From: Lachnoclostridium sp. UBA903 | Lineage (GTDB): Bacteria > Bacillota > Clostridia > Lachnospirales > Lachnospiraceae | DNA: 64,000 nt | Assembly: GCA_002294045.1 (NCBI GenBank) | Contig: DBEP01000065.1 | Location: 19,752 to 83,751, forward strand | Direction of reading: 5' to 3' | Shown: positions 24,047 to 33,176 of the stretch, piece by piece | Layout: each line of letters starts with the position of its first letter | Numbering within the stretch: the stretch's first letter is position 1 | The notes under the pieces: generated by a model | What the model saw: only the letters and a program-made list of their open reading frames with translations | The model's database searches: none | Told to the model about the DNA's origin: nothing | Position numbers and translations under genes: made by a program

Positions 24047-25037
24047 TGGAAAATAGCTGAGTACAATATACGGTTCCTTTACTGTCTTTATAAACGCCAA
24101 TACCTATTTTATTAAAATTAGCATTCATAATATTAGCTCTGTGACCTGGAGAATTCATCCATCCATTCACTACTGCTTCCGGTGTGTTATAGCCATATGC
24201 AAGATTTTCACCTGCAGCAGATACGCTTACATTATATTCATCCAGTACAGTTGACCATGAAGTCCCGTTGGGCCTGGTGTGGGAAAATGACTGAGCAATT
24301 TCCTGGGCACGCTTATTTGCCGGCGCAAGCAGATTCTGAGACATGGTTAATGCGGATAATCCGCCTTTTGCACGTTCCGCATTCACCAGTTTAAGAACCT
24401 GGTCTGCAAAACTGCTGTCAGAAGACGCCGGAGTCGTAGTATCGGCCGGGGTTGTGGTCTCAGAAGGGGTAGTGGTTTCGGACGGAGTTGTGGTTTCAGA
24501 CGGGGTTGTTGTTTCAGTTTCGGACGGAGCCGTAACAGATGTCTGTCCTTTCAAAATACTGTTAATCAGTTCATTAATATCGATGTTGCTTCCGGCATTA
24601 ACCACCTTCACCGTAGCCTTGCTGCTGTTATTACAAGCGGTAGCTTTCACCTTATTGGATAGCTGGCTGCCAAGGGTTTTACCGTCTACTTTGTCTTGGG
24701 CCTTCACTTTATAGTAATATGTTTTATCTTCTTTTAAGCCGGTATCCTTGAAATTGTTTGACTTTGTAGTACCAACACATTTATATGTACCATTTGGGGA
24801 AGTTGCACGATATACCTTGTAACTGTCAGCCCCGCTTACTTTTCCGATATTAAGGTTTGCAGTGGTAGCCGTAGTACTTTTTACACTAAGCGTTGGTTTA
24901 CATTTTGTAATGCTTTTTGTAGTGGCCGCAGCAGCTACTGCTGTGTTGTTAACATCGAAAGCTTTCAGATTTCCGCCAAATAATGTTGACGAAACTAACG
25001 TTAAAGTTAACATTGAAGTTACTAAAAATCTTTTCAT
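24042..25037 (-). CDS. Secreted FN3-CAP domain protein
   Basis: 331 residues. Signal peptide at 1-25 (RFLVTSMLTLTLVSSTLFGG). Fibronectin type III domain at about 47-135 (CKPTLSVKSTTATTANLNIG, YKVYRATSPNGTYK, YYYKVKAQDKVDG). Residues 171-204 are a Thr/Pro/Ser/Glu linker with repeated SETTTP units. A C-terminal CAP/SCP domain (210-331) has LKLVNAERAKGGLSAL, FSHTRPNGTSW, GENLAYGY, NGWMNSPGHRANIM and the C-terminal IGIGVYKD strand. Secreted CAP proteins of spore-forming Firmicutes are cell-envelope associated; the precise role is unknown. AGGAGG before the start; the leader holds a GTTACCC/GGGTAAC hairpin. Confidence 0.9.
   Translation of the reverse strand: MKRFLVTSMLTLTLVSSTLFGGNLKAFDVNNTAVAAAATTKSITKCKPTLSVKSTTATTANLNIGKVSGADSYKVYRATSPNGTYKCVGTTKSNNFKDTGLKEDKTYYYKVKAQDKVDGKTLGSQLSNKVKATACNNSSKATVKVVNAGSNIDINELINSILKGQTSVTAPSETETTTPSETTTPSETTTPSETTTPADTTTPASSDSSFADQVLKLVNAERAKGGLSALTMSQNLLAPANKRAQEIAQSFSHTRPNGTSWSTVLDEYNVSVSAAGENLAYGYNTPEAVVNGWMNSPGHRANIMNANFNKIGIGVYKDSKGTVYCTQLFSN
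24426..24527 (-). repeat. In-frame tandem repeats coding SETTTP linker
   Basis: About six imperfect 15-18-base units coding SETTTP/ADTTTP between the FN3 and CAP domains. Such repeats vary in copy number by slippage. Confidence 0.75.
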
Positions 25038-25168
25038 TCGATATGTCCTCCTATCTGCTATCTACAATTAAGTTACCCCCTTAGGGTAACATAACGAATA
25101 GTCTTATTCAACCGTTAGATATTGGAAGGACTCTCAGGTATATCCAGATAACATTCCGCCTTTTCCCG

Positions 25169-26344
25169 CTACTCGGCTATATAACTATTCTCAATTGTTA
25201 TTACAATCCGGTATCTTTCATCTATTTTTTTCAGAGCCTCTTCAATCTGAAACAGCAGCTCCTGCTCCTGCCGTTCACTGTAGGAAAAAGGTACAACCAG
25301 GTCAAAAATCAGGTTAATACTGTTTTCTCCGTTTACAATACGAAAATCATGTATGGCGGCTTCCGGTTCAAGCTCTTTTACAACCTGAACTACCGCCTTT
25401 TTCTTATCCACAACCTCCTGGTCATTTATCTCAACGGGGTCCATATGGATTACCAGAAAAATTCCCAATTCCCGCAGTACATCCCGTTCTATCTTATCAA
25501 TGGTTTCATGTGCTTCCTCCAGATTCGCATCATTGGGAATCTCCGCATGGATGGTTGCCATAGTGTGGGAAGGTCCGTAATTATGGACAATAAGGTCATG
25601 GCTTCCGATAATTCCGTCATATCCTTCTACCATTTCCGTAATTGCTTCGTATACTTTCCGGTCAACCGCCTCCCCGAGCAGGGGCTCAAGGGTTTCCCTG
25701 GCTATATTAAAGCCTGCCAGCAATACAAATACCGAAACTACGGCGCCCATCCAGCCGTCCACTCTATATCCGGTTAATTTTCCGATTATAACAGATGCTA
25801 TGGTTGTAGTGGTTATCAGCACGTCACCCAGGGCGTCTGTTGCCGTAGCTTTCATAACATTGGAATGAATGCGTCTGCCAAGTGTCCGGTTAAATAAGGA
25901 CAGCCACAGTTTTATCAGCACGGAAATACCAAGTATCCCGATTAGTATCCAGCTGAATCCCACCTCTTCCGGATGGAGTATTTTTGTAAAAGCACTTTTA
26001 AAGCAGGAAAAACCTACCTGCAATATTAAAAAAGATACCGCAAAAGCCGCAATGTATTCAAATCTTCCGTGTCCAAAAGGATGTTCCTTATCCGCGGGAC
26101 GCTCCGCAAGCTTAATACCGACCAGTCCTATTATGGAAGAAGCCGCATCCGATAAGTTGTTAAAAGCATCTGCCATAACGGATATACTGTTAATAATCAG
26201 CCCCACTGTAATCTTGGTGCCAAATAATATAAGATTACAGATAATACCTACAACACTGGCCAATACGCCGTAAGCGGTCCGGACTTTCGATTTTTCCGTA
26301 TCGTTATAATCCTTTACAAATAATTTCACTAATATTTGTGTCAT
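25169..26344 (-). CDS. Cation diffusion facilitator (CDF) metal transporter
   Basis: 391 residues from ATG 26344 (GGGAGGAG 4 bases upstream). Six-helix CDF membrane domain with metal site SVMADAFNNLSDAASS (about residues 50-65) and the HPFGHGRFEY motif; the second site lies in TATDALGDVL. C-terminal cytoplasmic ferredoxin-like domain (VEGYDGIIGSHDL, HAEIPNDANLEE) plus an extra C-terminal region of about 90 residues. Exports divalent metals (Zn, Mn, Fe or Co) in exchange for protons. Same strand as the exporter pair upstream with a 60-base gap. Confidence 0.93.
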   Translation of the reverse strand: MTQILVKLFVKDYNDTEKSKVRTAYGVLASVVGIICNLILFGTKITVGLIINSISVMADAFNNLSDAASSIIGLVGIKLAERPADKEHPFGHGRFEYIAAFAVSFLILQVGFSCFKSAFTKILHPEEVGFSWILIGILGISVLIKLWLSLFNRTLGRRIHSNVMKATATDALGDVLITTTTIASVIIGKLTGYRVDGWMGAVVSVFVLLAGFNIARETLEPLLGEAVDRKVYEAITEMVEGYDGIIGSHDLIVHNYGPSHTMATIHAEIPNDANLEEAHETIDKIERDVLRELGIFLVIHMDPVEINDQEVVDKKKAVVQVVKELEPEAAIHDFRIVNGENSINLIFDLVVPFSYSERQEQELLFQIEEALKKIDERYRIVITIENSYIAE

Positions 26345-26404
26345 TTTACTCCTCCCGGGGTAATAATTAAGCACCCAAAACGGCCTGGAAATAGCTTTTG
26401 TCTG

Positions 26405-28168
26405 TCAGGACCGCAGCTGCAGCTCATACAGTTTTTTATAAATGCCTCCGTAATTTAATAATTCCTGATGGGTTCCTGTTTCCCTCACTTCCCCTTTATG
26501 CATGACTAATATTTTATCGGCATGCTGTATGGTGGACAGCCGGTGGGCAACCATAATGGTGGTCCGCCCCGTCATTAATTTCTGCAGCGCGTCCTGGATA
26601 ATCTGCTCGGTTTCGGTATCAATATTGGCGGTGGCTTCGTCCATAACCAGTATCGCCGGATCATAGGCCAGCGTTCTGGCAAAGGACAGCAGCTGCCGCT
26701 GTCCCGCCGATAATGTGGTTCCCCGTTCGGTTACCGCTTCTTCATAGGCACGTTCCAGTCTTTCAATAAAACCTGCCGCATTGACATATTCCGCCGCCTT
26801 CCTTACCCTTTCATCGGTAATCCCGTCATTTTTTAACCGTATATTACTTTTAATATCGCCGGTAAAAATAAAAACATCCTGCTGCACCTGACCTATGGCG
26901 CTCCTGAGCTGTTCGGTGCTTAACTCTCTGATATCCACTCCGTCAACGGTTATTCTTCCCCGCTGGATATCATAATATCTTCCTATTAAATTCAGTATGG
27001 AGGATTTGCCTGCCCCGGTGGCTCCGACAAATGCAATACGCTGTCCCTGCTCAATTACAAAACTTACATTCTTTAGAATCCAGTTTTCCCCTTCATAAGC
27101 AAACCAAACATGCTCGAATTCAATACGGCCCTTAACTCCGGTCAGTTCTCTGGGCGCCCCGGGGTTTACAACCAGTGGTTTTTCATCCAGTACGGTGAAT
27201 ATCTTCTCTGCGGAAGCCATGGCGGACTGCAGGGTTCCAAGCTGTTCCGCCAGTTCCTGTATGGGCTCAAAGAAAGAGCCTATATATTGGATAAATACAT
27301 ACAGTGTTCCGATGGATATTACTCCTTTTAACACGGAATCACCGCCCACCGCAATAATAATGACCAGAGCTATAATTGACAGGATATAGATGGAGGGACG
27401 GAATATGGCAAATACCATCATTTCTCTGTAATTGGCTTTAAAAAGCTCCGTATTTTTCTGCTTAAATTCCTCAAACTTTTCATTTTCCCTTGCAAATATC
27501 TGAATTAGCTTCATACCCGATAAGTGCTCCGATAAATAGGTATTGATGGCCGTAATTTTAGTCCTTACCAAACGGTAGGTAGCTCTGGATATGGTTTTAA
27601 AAAGTACGGTAAGACCGATAATTAAAGGCAGCAGCAAAAAAGCATACAGGGACAGTCTGATATCTATACTGACCATTACCATCGCCAGACCGATTATTTT
27701 AACGGTATTTTTAAATAACTTAACCAGAATATTGGCATACATTTCATTTAACGCTTCCACATCGTTGGTTATCCGGGTCACAATCCGCCCTACCGGAGTA
27801 ATATCAAAAAAACGCAGGGACAAATGATGGACATGTTCAAATACTTCCTGTCTGATATTATAAATAATACTCTGTCCGGTCAGCTGAAGTATCCAGGTCT
27901 GCCAAAAATTGCAGAAAAAACTTCCCAGTAATACCAGAAGGTAGATTAAAGCAATTTTTTTAACCTTATTAAAATCGCCGTTTCCTATAAATTCGTCGAT
28001 TGCTTGACCGACCAATACGGGCCGGTATAATTCAAAGCCCGTTATGCAAAGCACCAAAAGAAAAGAAAGAGCCATCCAGTGCCAGTAAGGCTTGACATAT
28101 GCCATCAATCGTTTTAAAACACTGCCGTGAAAGGCTCCTTCATAATCAAAATTATTTTTCTTTGCCAT
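26405..28168 (-). CDS. ABC exporter half-transporter B (multidrug/lipid type)
   Basis: 587 residues from ATG 28168: six-helix transmembrane domain (about 20-320) and nucleotide-binding domain (about 345-585). Walker A GATGAGKSS, signature LSAGQRQL, Walker B ILVMDEATANID with the catalytic Glu, switch His in MVAHRLS. Its upstream neighbour carries Asp in place of the catalytic Glu, so the two form a heterodimer of the BmrCD/TM287-288 kind with one degenerate site. Substrate unknown; members export drugs or lipids. Confidence 0.92.
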   Translation of the reverse strand: MAKKNNFDYEGAFHGSVLKRLMAYVKPYWHWMALSFLLVLCITGFELYRPVLVGQAIDEFIGNGDFNKVKKIALIYLLVLLGSFFCNFWQTWILQLTGQSIIYNIRQEVFEHVHHLSLRFFDITPVGRIVTRITNDVEALNEMYANILVKLFKNTVKIIGLAMVMVSIDIRLSLYAFLLLPLIIGLTVLFKTISRATYRLVRTKITAINTYLSEHLSGMKLIQIFARENEKFEEFKQKNTELFKANYREMMVFAIFRPSIYILSIIALVIIIAVGGDSVLKGVISIGTLYVFIQYIGSFFEPIQELAEQLGTLQSAMASAEKIFTVLDEKPLVVNPGAPRELTGVKGRIEFEHVWFAYEGENWILKNVSFVIEQGQRIAFVGATGAGKSSILNLIGRYYDIQRGRITVDGVDIRELSTEQLRSAIGQVQQDVFIFTGDIKSNIRLKNDGITDERVRKAAEYVNAAGFIERLERAYEEAVTERGTTLSAGQRQLLSFARTLAYDPAILVMDEATANIDTETEQIIQDALQKLMTGRTTIMVAHRLSTIQHADKILVMHKGEVRETGTHQELLNYGGIYKKLYELQLRS

Positions 28169-28218
28169 GATAAATCCATACCTTTCCAAACTGTCGTTAT
28201 CTCAACCGTTAAATTAAA

Positions 28219-29973
28219 TTATACTGCTTCCAGCTGTTTCTCCAACTGCTGCTTTTCATACATTTTCGCATAGATTCCCTGCCGGTTTAACAATTCTTCG
28301 TGAGTACCGTATTCCGCCATTCTGCCTTCTTCCAAAACCAGAATCTGATCCGCATTCTGTATGGTGGAAATGCGGTGGGCAATAATTATGGTGGTTCTCC
28401 CCTTCCGGTTGTTCTTTAAATTTTTTAATATCTGCTCTTCGGTATTCGTATCCACCGCCGATAAGGAATCATCCAAAATCAGGATGGGCGCATCTTTCAT
28501 TAGGGCTCTCGCAATGGAGCTTCTCTGTTTTTGCCCTCCGGACAGGGTAACTCCCCATTCTCCGACCACGGTACTATAATTTTCCGGAAAATCCATAATG
28601 TTGTCATGGATACAGGCTTCCCCTGCAGCCTTTTGTACCGATTCCATATCTTTAACCTCCGCACCGAAAGCTATGTTGTTTCTGAGGGTATCGGAAAACA
28701 TGAAATTATCCTGGGGCACATAGGCTATATTTTCCCTTAAAACCTTAAGGGGAATTTTACGGATATCCAACCCGTCTATGGCTATCATTCCCGGTTCCAC
28801 GTTGTACATGCGTACAAGCAGATTGGCAAGGGCTGTTTTGCCGCTGCCGGTCCTCCCCAGAATCGCCAGAGTGCCGCCTTTTTTTATTTTAAGGGAAATA
28901 TTTTCAAGTACATTAGGTGTTTCAGGTGTAAAGCGGAAACTGAGGCCGGAAAATTCAATCTCTCCTTCCAACCGGTTTATATTATAATCCGTTTCCCCTG
29001 CCGTATCGTGAACCTCCGGCTTATGATTAAAAATATTCTGGATACGTTTGATGGAGGCAATCCCCTGTGAGAAAAAGGTTATGCTGTCCCCCGCCGCAAT
29101 CATGGGCCATACCAGCATGCCGATATACTGGTTAAATGCTATAAATCTGCCTAAGGTAATGGTTCCCGTAATTGTAAGATACCCTCCGTATAACAGGGTA
29201 ATCAGACTTGATAAGCCGATAACCACATCCAATAAAGGCATAACGGTGGCCTGTAATTTAACGATATTCATATTTTTATCCATATTATCCTTGTTAGCTT
29301 TTGCAAAGGCTTTCAGTTCATTTCTTTCCTGAACAAATGCCTTAACCACCCGGATACCGGAAACGCTTTCCTGAACCTGGTCCGTTAAATCCGAAAAGGC
29401 TTTTTGCTTCTCCGCAAACCTTTTTTCAGCCAGCCGGCCGTAATATACTCCCCCGGCTGCAATAAAAAGCAAAGGGATAACTGCAAGAAGTGTCAGCCTT
29501 ATATCCACATAAAGAATCATCTTCATCAATACCATTACGGTCATGATACAGGCGTCAAAAGAGGTTATGACAGCCGGTCCCGCCGACATGCGTATTGCAT
29601 TTAAATCATTAATAAAATGTGCCATTAAGTCCCCGGTTTTATTTTTATTATAATATCCCATGGACAGGGTTTCCAAATGGGCAAACATATCATTGCGCAG
29701 TTCATATTCAATGGCCCTAGCCGAGCCAATGATAAAATAACGCCATCCGAATCTTCCCACGGCGAGAATGATTCCAACCAGTACGATTTTAAGAATATTT
29801 TGGTACAAGCCGTTTAAGTCCATGGTACGGCCTTTCAGTCCGTCCGTTATCTCTCCGGTTAGCTGCGGTATGTATAAATTCATGTAATCCACGATAAATA
29901 AGGTCAATATCCCCAAAATATATTTCCATTTATACCTTTTTATATATTTAAAAATAATATTTTTTTCTTTCAT
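28219..29973 (-). CDS. ABC exporter half-transporter A, degenerate catalytic site
   Basis: 584 residues: transmembrane domain then nucleotide-binding domain. Walker A GRTGSGKTA, signature LSGGQKQR, switch His in IIIAHRIS. Walker B reads ILILDDSLSAVD: the catalytic Glu is Asp, as in BmrC and TM287. Encoded 50 bases before the partner gene, in the same order as other heterodimeric exporters. Start ATG near TATTTTTAAA-rich sequence with weak ribosome site AAG.ATGG context; the length fits the family. Confidence 0.92.
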   Translation of the reverse strand: MKEKNIIFKYIKRYKWKYILGILTLFIVDYMNLYIPQLTGEITDGLKGRTMDLNGLYQNILKIVLVGIILAVGRFGWRYFIIGSARAIEYELRNDMFAHLETLSMGYYNKNKTGDLMAHFINDLNAIRMSAGPAVITSFDACIMTVMVLMKMILYVDIRLTLLAVIPLLFIAAGGVYYGRLAEKRFAEKQKAFSDLTDQVQESVSGIRVVKAFVQERNELKAFAKANKDNMDKNMNIVKLQATVMPLLDVVIGLSSLITLLYGGYLTITGTITLGRFIAFNQYIGMLVWPMIAAGDSITFFSQGIASIKRIQNIFNHKPEVHDTAGETDYNINRLEGEIEFSGLSFRFTPETPNVLENISLKIKKGGTLAILGRTGSGKTALANLLVRMYNVEPGMIAIDGLDIRKIPLKVLRENIAYVPQDNFMFSDTLRNNIAFGAEVKDMESVQKAAGEACIHDNIMDFPENYSTVVGEWGVTLSGGQKQRSSIARALMKDAPILILDDSLSAVDTNTEEQILKNLKNNRKGRTTIIIAHRISTIQNADQILVLEEGRMAEYGTHEELLNRQGIYAKMYEKQQLEKQLEAV

Positions 29974-30086
29974 ACTTAACTCCGTCTTCCATATTTACAC
30001 CCGTTGTATACCACAGGCGGTCCCCCCTGTACTGCCACAACCAGAACAGGCTGCCATTCTTTCCGGATGCCATTTATATCTATCAT

Positions 30087-30110
30087 TAAAAGCGGCTATA
30101 CCCGCTTTTA
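30087..30110 (-). terminator. Hairpin after the XRE regulator gene
   Basis: TAAAAGCGG (30087-30095) and CCGCTTTTA (30102-30110) form a perfect 9-bp stem just downstream of the stop codon at 30120; T-rich 3' arm. Confidence 0.5.
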
Positions 30111-30119
30111 TATAATATA

Positions 30120-30338
30120 TTACTCGTTTGCTTCGTCTTTTATATATTCCAGTATATCTCCGGGCTGACATTCCAGGGCTTCGCAGATTTTCTCCAGGGT
30201 TGAAAACTTAATGGCCTTTGCCTTTCCGTTTTTTAATATAGAAACATTTGCCATGGTGATTCCCACCTTTTCCGATAATTCCGTTACGCTCATTTTACGT
30301 TTTGCCAGCATAACATCAATATTTATTATAATCGCCAT
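30120..30338 (-). CDS. Small XRE family (Cro/CI-type) regulator
   Basis: 72 residues, almost all one helix-turn-helix domain: MLAKRKMSVTELSEKVGITM, then NVSILKNGKAKAIKFSTLEK and ICEALECQPGDILEYI. This is the YozG/HTH_26 type. It starts 9 bases after a DUF2975 membrane protein gene, a common pairing in Firmicutes in which the membrane protein and regulator are co-expressed. Targets unknown. Confidence 0.88.
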   Translation of the reverse strand: MAIIINIDVMLAKRKMSVTELSEKVGITMANVSILKNGKAKAIKFSTLEKICEALECQPGDILEYIKDEANE

Positions 30339-30347
30339 TCTCTCACC

Positions 30348-30824
30348 TCATATTGTTAAATCATTTTCCTGTTTTAAATCGCTGGCCTTTAAAACAAGAT
30401 GGGATAAAGCTGCCGTTAATATCGCCAAAGCAAAACCGATAAAAAGAATTACTATGATAAATAACAGGATTCCGGGCTGCAGTATTCCATAAATAAATGC
30501 GGCTATGGTTACAATAATATAAATAATACAGTCCGCAATGAAAAATTTGCTGATTGCCTTAAGAGCCGACGCATTTTCCGGACAAAAAGAAGAATCCCTG
30601 CCGATACGCGTACATATTCCCCAGAACTTCCACAAAGACAAGTAACACGGGATAGCAGTAATCCAAATAAAAGCCGTAAAAAAAGTCTGTAAATATCCAG
30701 AGTTGAAATATTCCGGAATTAAATCCTGGTACCAGGACGGAATAATAAGGCAGAAAAAAATTCCGATCCCGCCTGCAATAACAGTAATCAACTTAAGCCA
30801 TCCGGTCATTTCCACTTGTTTCAT
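30348..30824 (-). CDS. DUF2975-type four-helix membrane protein
   Basis: 158 residues from ATG 30824 (GGGAGGAAAATT upstream). Four hydrophobic segments at about 8-28, 50-70, 95-115 and 125-145. Length, topology and the XRE gene immediately downstream match the DUF2975 (YoaS-like) family. Function unknown; possibly a membrane partner that modulates the XRE regulator. Confidence 0.7.
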   Translation of the reverse strand: MKQVEMTGWLKLITVIAGGIGIFFCLIIPSWYQDLIPEYFNSGYLQTFFTAFIWITAIPCYLSLWKFWGICTRIGRDSSFCPENASALKAISKFFIADCIIYIIVTIAAFIYGILQPGILLFIIVILFIGFALAILTAALSHLVLKASDLKQENDLTI

Positions 30825-31048
30825 AATTTTCCTCCCTGTCCAATTGCTCCTGCATGTAAATTTATCATCGTTTTTATCATTATACTTCAAATAGAACGAT
30901 TCGTCGATAATATTTTGTTATGCTGCTGTCAGGAAAAACACAGGCGCCGGGTTAAATTATGGTTACATTCTTATTTTATTTATGATAAACTTAAATCCGA
31001 GGCTACTATGTTTATTTATTCATACCTATGTATAAAAAGGAGGCTGGC

Positions 31049-31600
31049 ATGGCTGATTTATTTATTGATTCGAATTTATATACCACAAGACCGGAATCTT
31101 CAGGAAGACCGGAAAAGGAAATACGGGTTTATGATTTGCTGGAAAAGATTAATATTCCATTTATCCGAGTAGACCACGGAGTTACCGCCACCATAGAATC
31201 CTGTCTGGAAGTGGAAAGAATGCTGGAAATAAAAATCTGTAAAAATCTGTTTTTATGCAACGCACAAAAAACACAATTTTATTTATTGATGATGCCCGGG
31301 GATAAAAAATTTAAGACTGCCGGTTTATGCCGACAGATTCAAACCTCAAGACTTTCCTTTGCACCTTCCGAATATATGGAAGAATTCCTTGATATTACTC
31401 CTGGTTCGGTCAGCGTATTAGGGCTGATGAATGACTGCAATAACCGGGTGCAGCTTTTAATTGACCGGGATGTCCTGAAACAGGAAGCCATAGGCTGTCA
31501 TCCCTGCATCAATACGTCAAGCCTTAAGATAAAGACTGCGGATATATTGGATAAATTACTGCCTTGTTTAAATCATAAGGCTGTTATTGTAGATTTGTAA
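31049..31600 (+). CDS. YbaK/ProX-type aminoacyl-tRNA deacylase
   Basis: 183 residues from ATG 31049, preceded by AAAAAGGAGG; an in-frame ATG at 31028 lies before the ribosome site. Matches the ProX/PrdX-like YbaK fold that clears mischarged Ala-tRNA(Pro): VYDLLEKINIPFIRVDHGVT, CKNLFLCNAQKTQFYLL, FAPSEYMEEFLDITPGSVSV and CHPCINTSSLKI. Acts in trans on mischarged tRNA in the cytoplasm. Monocistronic as far as can be seen. Confidence 0.88.
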   Translation: MADLFIDSNLYTTRPESSGRPEKEIRVYDLLEKINIPFIRVDHGVTATIESCLEVERMLEIKICKNLFLCNAQKTQFYLLMMPGDKKFKTAGLCRQIQTSRLSFAPSEYMEEFLDITPGSVSVLGLMNDCNNRVQLLIDRDVLKQEAIGCHPCINTSSLKIKTADILDKLLPCLNHKAVIVDL

Positions 31601-31803
31601 GATTCCGTTTACTCTTTATACGGAAGCAAATTATTATTTTTTAAACAGTCATAATAAATGCTTCTTACCGGTATAATGAAGAAAGTATAATTAATAATTT
31701 TATTTTATACAACCTTACCGGTATTAGTTGTTTTATTTATTATTCCGGCTTTAGTAATTGGTCTTTCAAACATAACCGCAAGATGCACAGATAGGAGGCA
31801 GAA

Positions 31804-32268
31804 ATGAAAGTATTGGTGGACGCAGATGCTTGTCCGGTAAAACATATTATAGAAAGAATAGCAAAAAAATTTTTTATTCCTGTAATTATGGTTATTGATA
31901 CAAGTCATATTCTGGAATCGGAATACAGCAAAATTATACAGGTCAGCAAGGCTCCGGATGCTGTTGATATTGCATTGATAAACCGGACAGATTCGGGGGA
32001 TATTGTAGTAACACAGGATTATGGTGTGGCATCCATGGCCCTGGGCAAAAAGGCTTATGCCATAAACCAGAACGGAAAGTACTACACGGAAGAAAATATT
32101 AACCTGCTTATGTTTGAACGCCATCTCTCCAAAAAACAAAGAAGAGCCGGCGGCCGCACCGGCTCTATGAAAAAACGCTCCAAAGAAGACGACGAGCGAT
32201 TTGAAACTGCATTTTCAAATCTTTGTGAGCAGTGGTATTCCGCTAATTCCGCCACGGTAAATAACTAG
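31804..32268 (+). CDS. YaiI/YqxD family protein (UPF0178)
   Basis: 154 residues, start with AGGAGG upstream. Family hallmarks: VLVDADACPVKHIIERIAKK at the N-terminus, TQDYGVASMALGKKAYAINQ in the middle and RHLSKKQRRAGGRTGSMKKR near the C-terminus. A PIN-like nuclease fold with conserved Asp residues is known for the family; no confirmed function. Its stop overlaps the stop of the convergent ECF gene by 4 bases. Confidence 0.9.
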   Translation: MKVLVDADACPVKHIIERIAKKFFIPVIMVIDTSHILESEYSKIIQVSKAPDAVDIALINRTDSGDIVVTQDYGVASMALGKKAYAINQNGKYYTEENINLLMFERHLSKKQRRAGGRTGSMKKRSKEDDERFETAFSNLCEQWYSANSATVNN

Positions 32269-32891
32269 CTCACCTGAGCTCCTGATTTTCGTGAAAATAC
32301 ATCAATTGCCTTAGAAACAGCGGTTCCCAGGAAAAAGCATACCACCGCTTCAATGAGACCATTCACACCTACAAACGCAAGGACAAAGGTAAACACGTTG
32401 CCTGTACCGAGGCTGTTTGCAATTCCCTGAATGTATTCCGTATGATAAAAAAACAGCATCAGTGTGGTCATGAAAAACAAGGTATTTAATAATGGCCCGA
32501 TTAAGCTGGCTGCGGCATGGGATATTCCTTTGGTTACATTCCCTTTTCTTAAGGCCATAAATATAATAGCCGTCAGCCATCCCATAAGTATACGTGAAAA
32601 GACGGTGACAATAAAGGTTCCTACGGGATTGATACTTAACAGAATTGTTCCGAAAGCACTTATTCCGAAACACTGTGCAAAGCTGGTAAGGCCAAATATG
32701 CCTCCAAGGATGGCCCCTCCTGCCGGTCCCAGCAGGATGGCACCTACTGTAACCGGAACGACCAGTAATGTAATCTCCAGTCCGGGTGTTTTAATATAAC
32801 CAAGGGGCGTAAATGCCATCAGCAATATAATTGCCGTAAAAAGTGCGAGCTGCACCATTTTTAAAGTACGCTGATTTGTAATAGTTTTCAT
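32265..32891 (-). CDS. ECF transporter S component, pantothenate-type (PanT-like)
   Basis: 208-residue membrane protein with six hydrophobic segments, the substrate-binding S component of a group II energy-coupling-factor transporter that borrows shared EcfAAT subunits encoded elsewhere. TPLGYIKTPGLEITLLVVPV, GPAGGAILGGIFGLTSFAQC and INPVGTFIVTVFSRILMG resemble PanT-type S components; the vitamin is not certain. AAGGAGG lies 12 bases before the ATG. Confidence 0.8.
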   Translation of the reverse strand: MKTITNQRTLKMVQLALFTAIILLMAFTPLGYIKTPGLEITLLVVPVTVGAILLGPAGGAILGGIFGLTSFAQCFGISAFGTILLSINPVGTFIVTVFSRILMGWLTAIIFMALRKGNVTKGISHAAASLIGPLLNTLFFMTTLMLFFYHTEYIQGIANSLGTGNVFTFVLAFVGVNGLIEAVVCFFLGTAVSKAIDVFSRKSGAQVS

Positions 32892-33101
32892 AATTCAAGC
32901 TTTCCTCCTTCTGATTGCTCCAATCTAACAATAGTATTGGTTCATTTTATCAATTGAATTACATCCACCGTTAAAATCTTTCCTATGAGACAGAAAGAGT
33001 CTGGCCCGCCAGACTCTGACGCTGACGCGCTGTCACCTAAGTAACAAATCTCCATAGTGCGTCATGCACATCACCTGCGTATCCCCGGTCGGGTTTTTAT
33101 A

Positions 33102-33123
33102 TCATAGGACGAACTTTCCTATA
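33102..33123. repeat. Terminator-associated palindrome, copy 2
   Basis: TCATAGGACGAACTTTCCTA then TA; arms ATAGGA and TCCTAT. It matches copy 1 at 19 of the first 19 bases. On the minus strand it directly follows the terminator at 33134-33176. Confidence 0.75.
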
Positions 33124-33133
33124 ATTAAAAAAT

Positions 33134-33176
33134 GCACCGCTGAAAAACCTGTACTACCTGGTTTTACATGCGGCGC
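33134..33176 (-). terminator. Rho-independent terminator downstream of cellobiose phosphorylase gene
   Basis: Two stacked stems, GCACCGC (33134-33140) with GCGGCGC (33170-33176, one wobble) and AAAACC with GGTTTT. On the minus strand ATTTTTTAATT follows. It lies about 370 bases after the phosphorylase stop. Confidence 0.65.

Noticed and set aside
24426..24527. Tandem repeats considered as a CRISPR-like array
   Set aside because: The units are in-frame codons for SETTTP in a protein linker with no spacers.
31663..31726. Direct repeat CTTACCGGTAT on either side of an AT-rich stretch
   Set aside because: Only two 11-base copies 53 bases apart with no associated gene or element; too weak to interpret.
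32892..33123. Known vitamin riboswitch upstream of the ECF S component
   Set aside because: Checked by eye against TPP, cobalamin, THF, FMN and preQ1 consensus features; none is present, so only an unassigned structured region is claimed.
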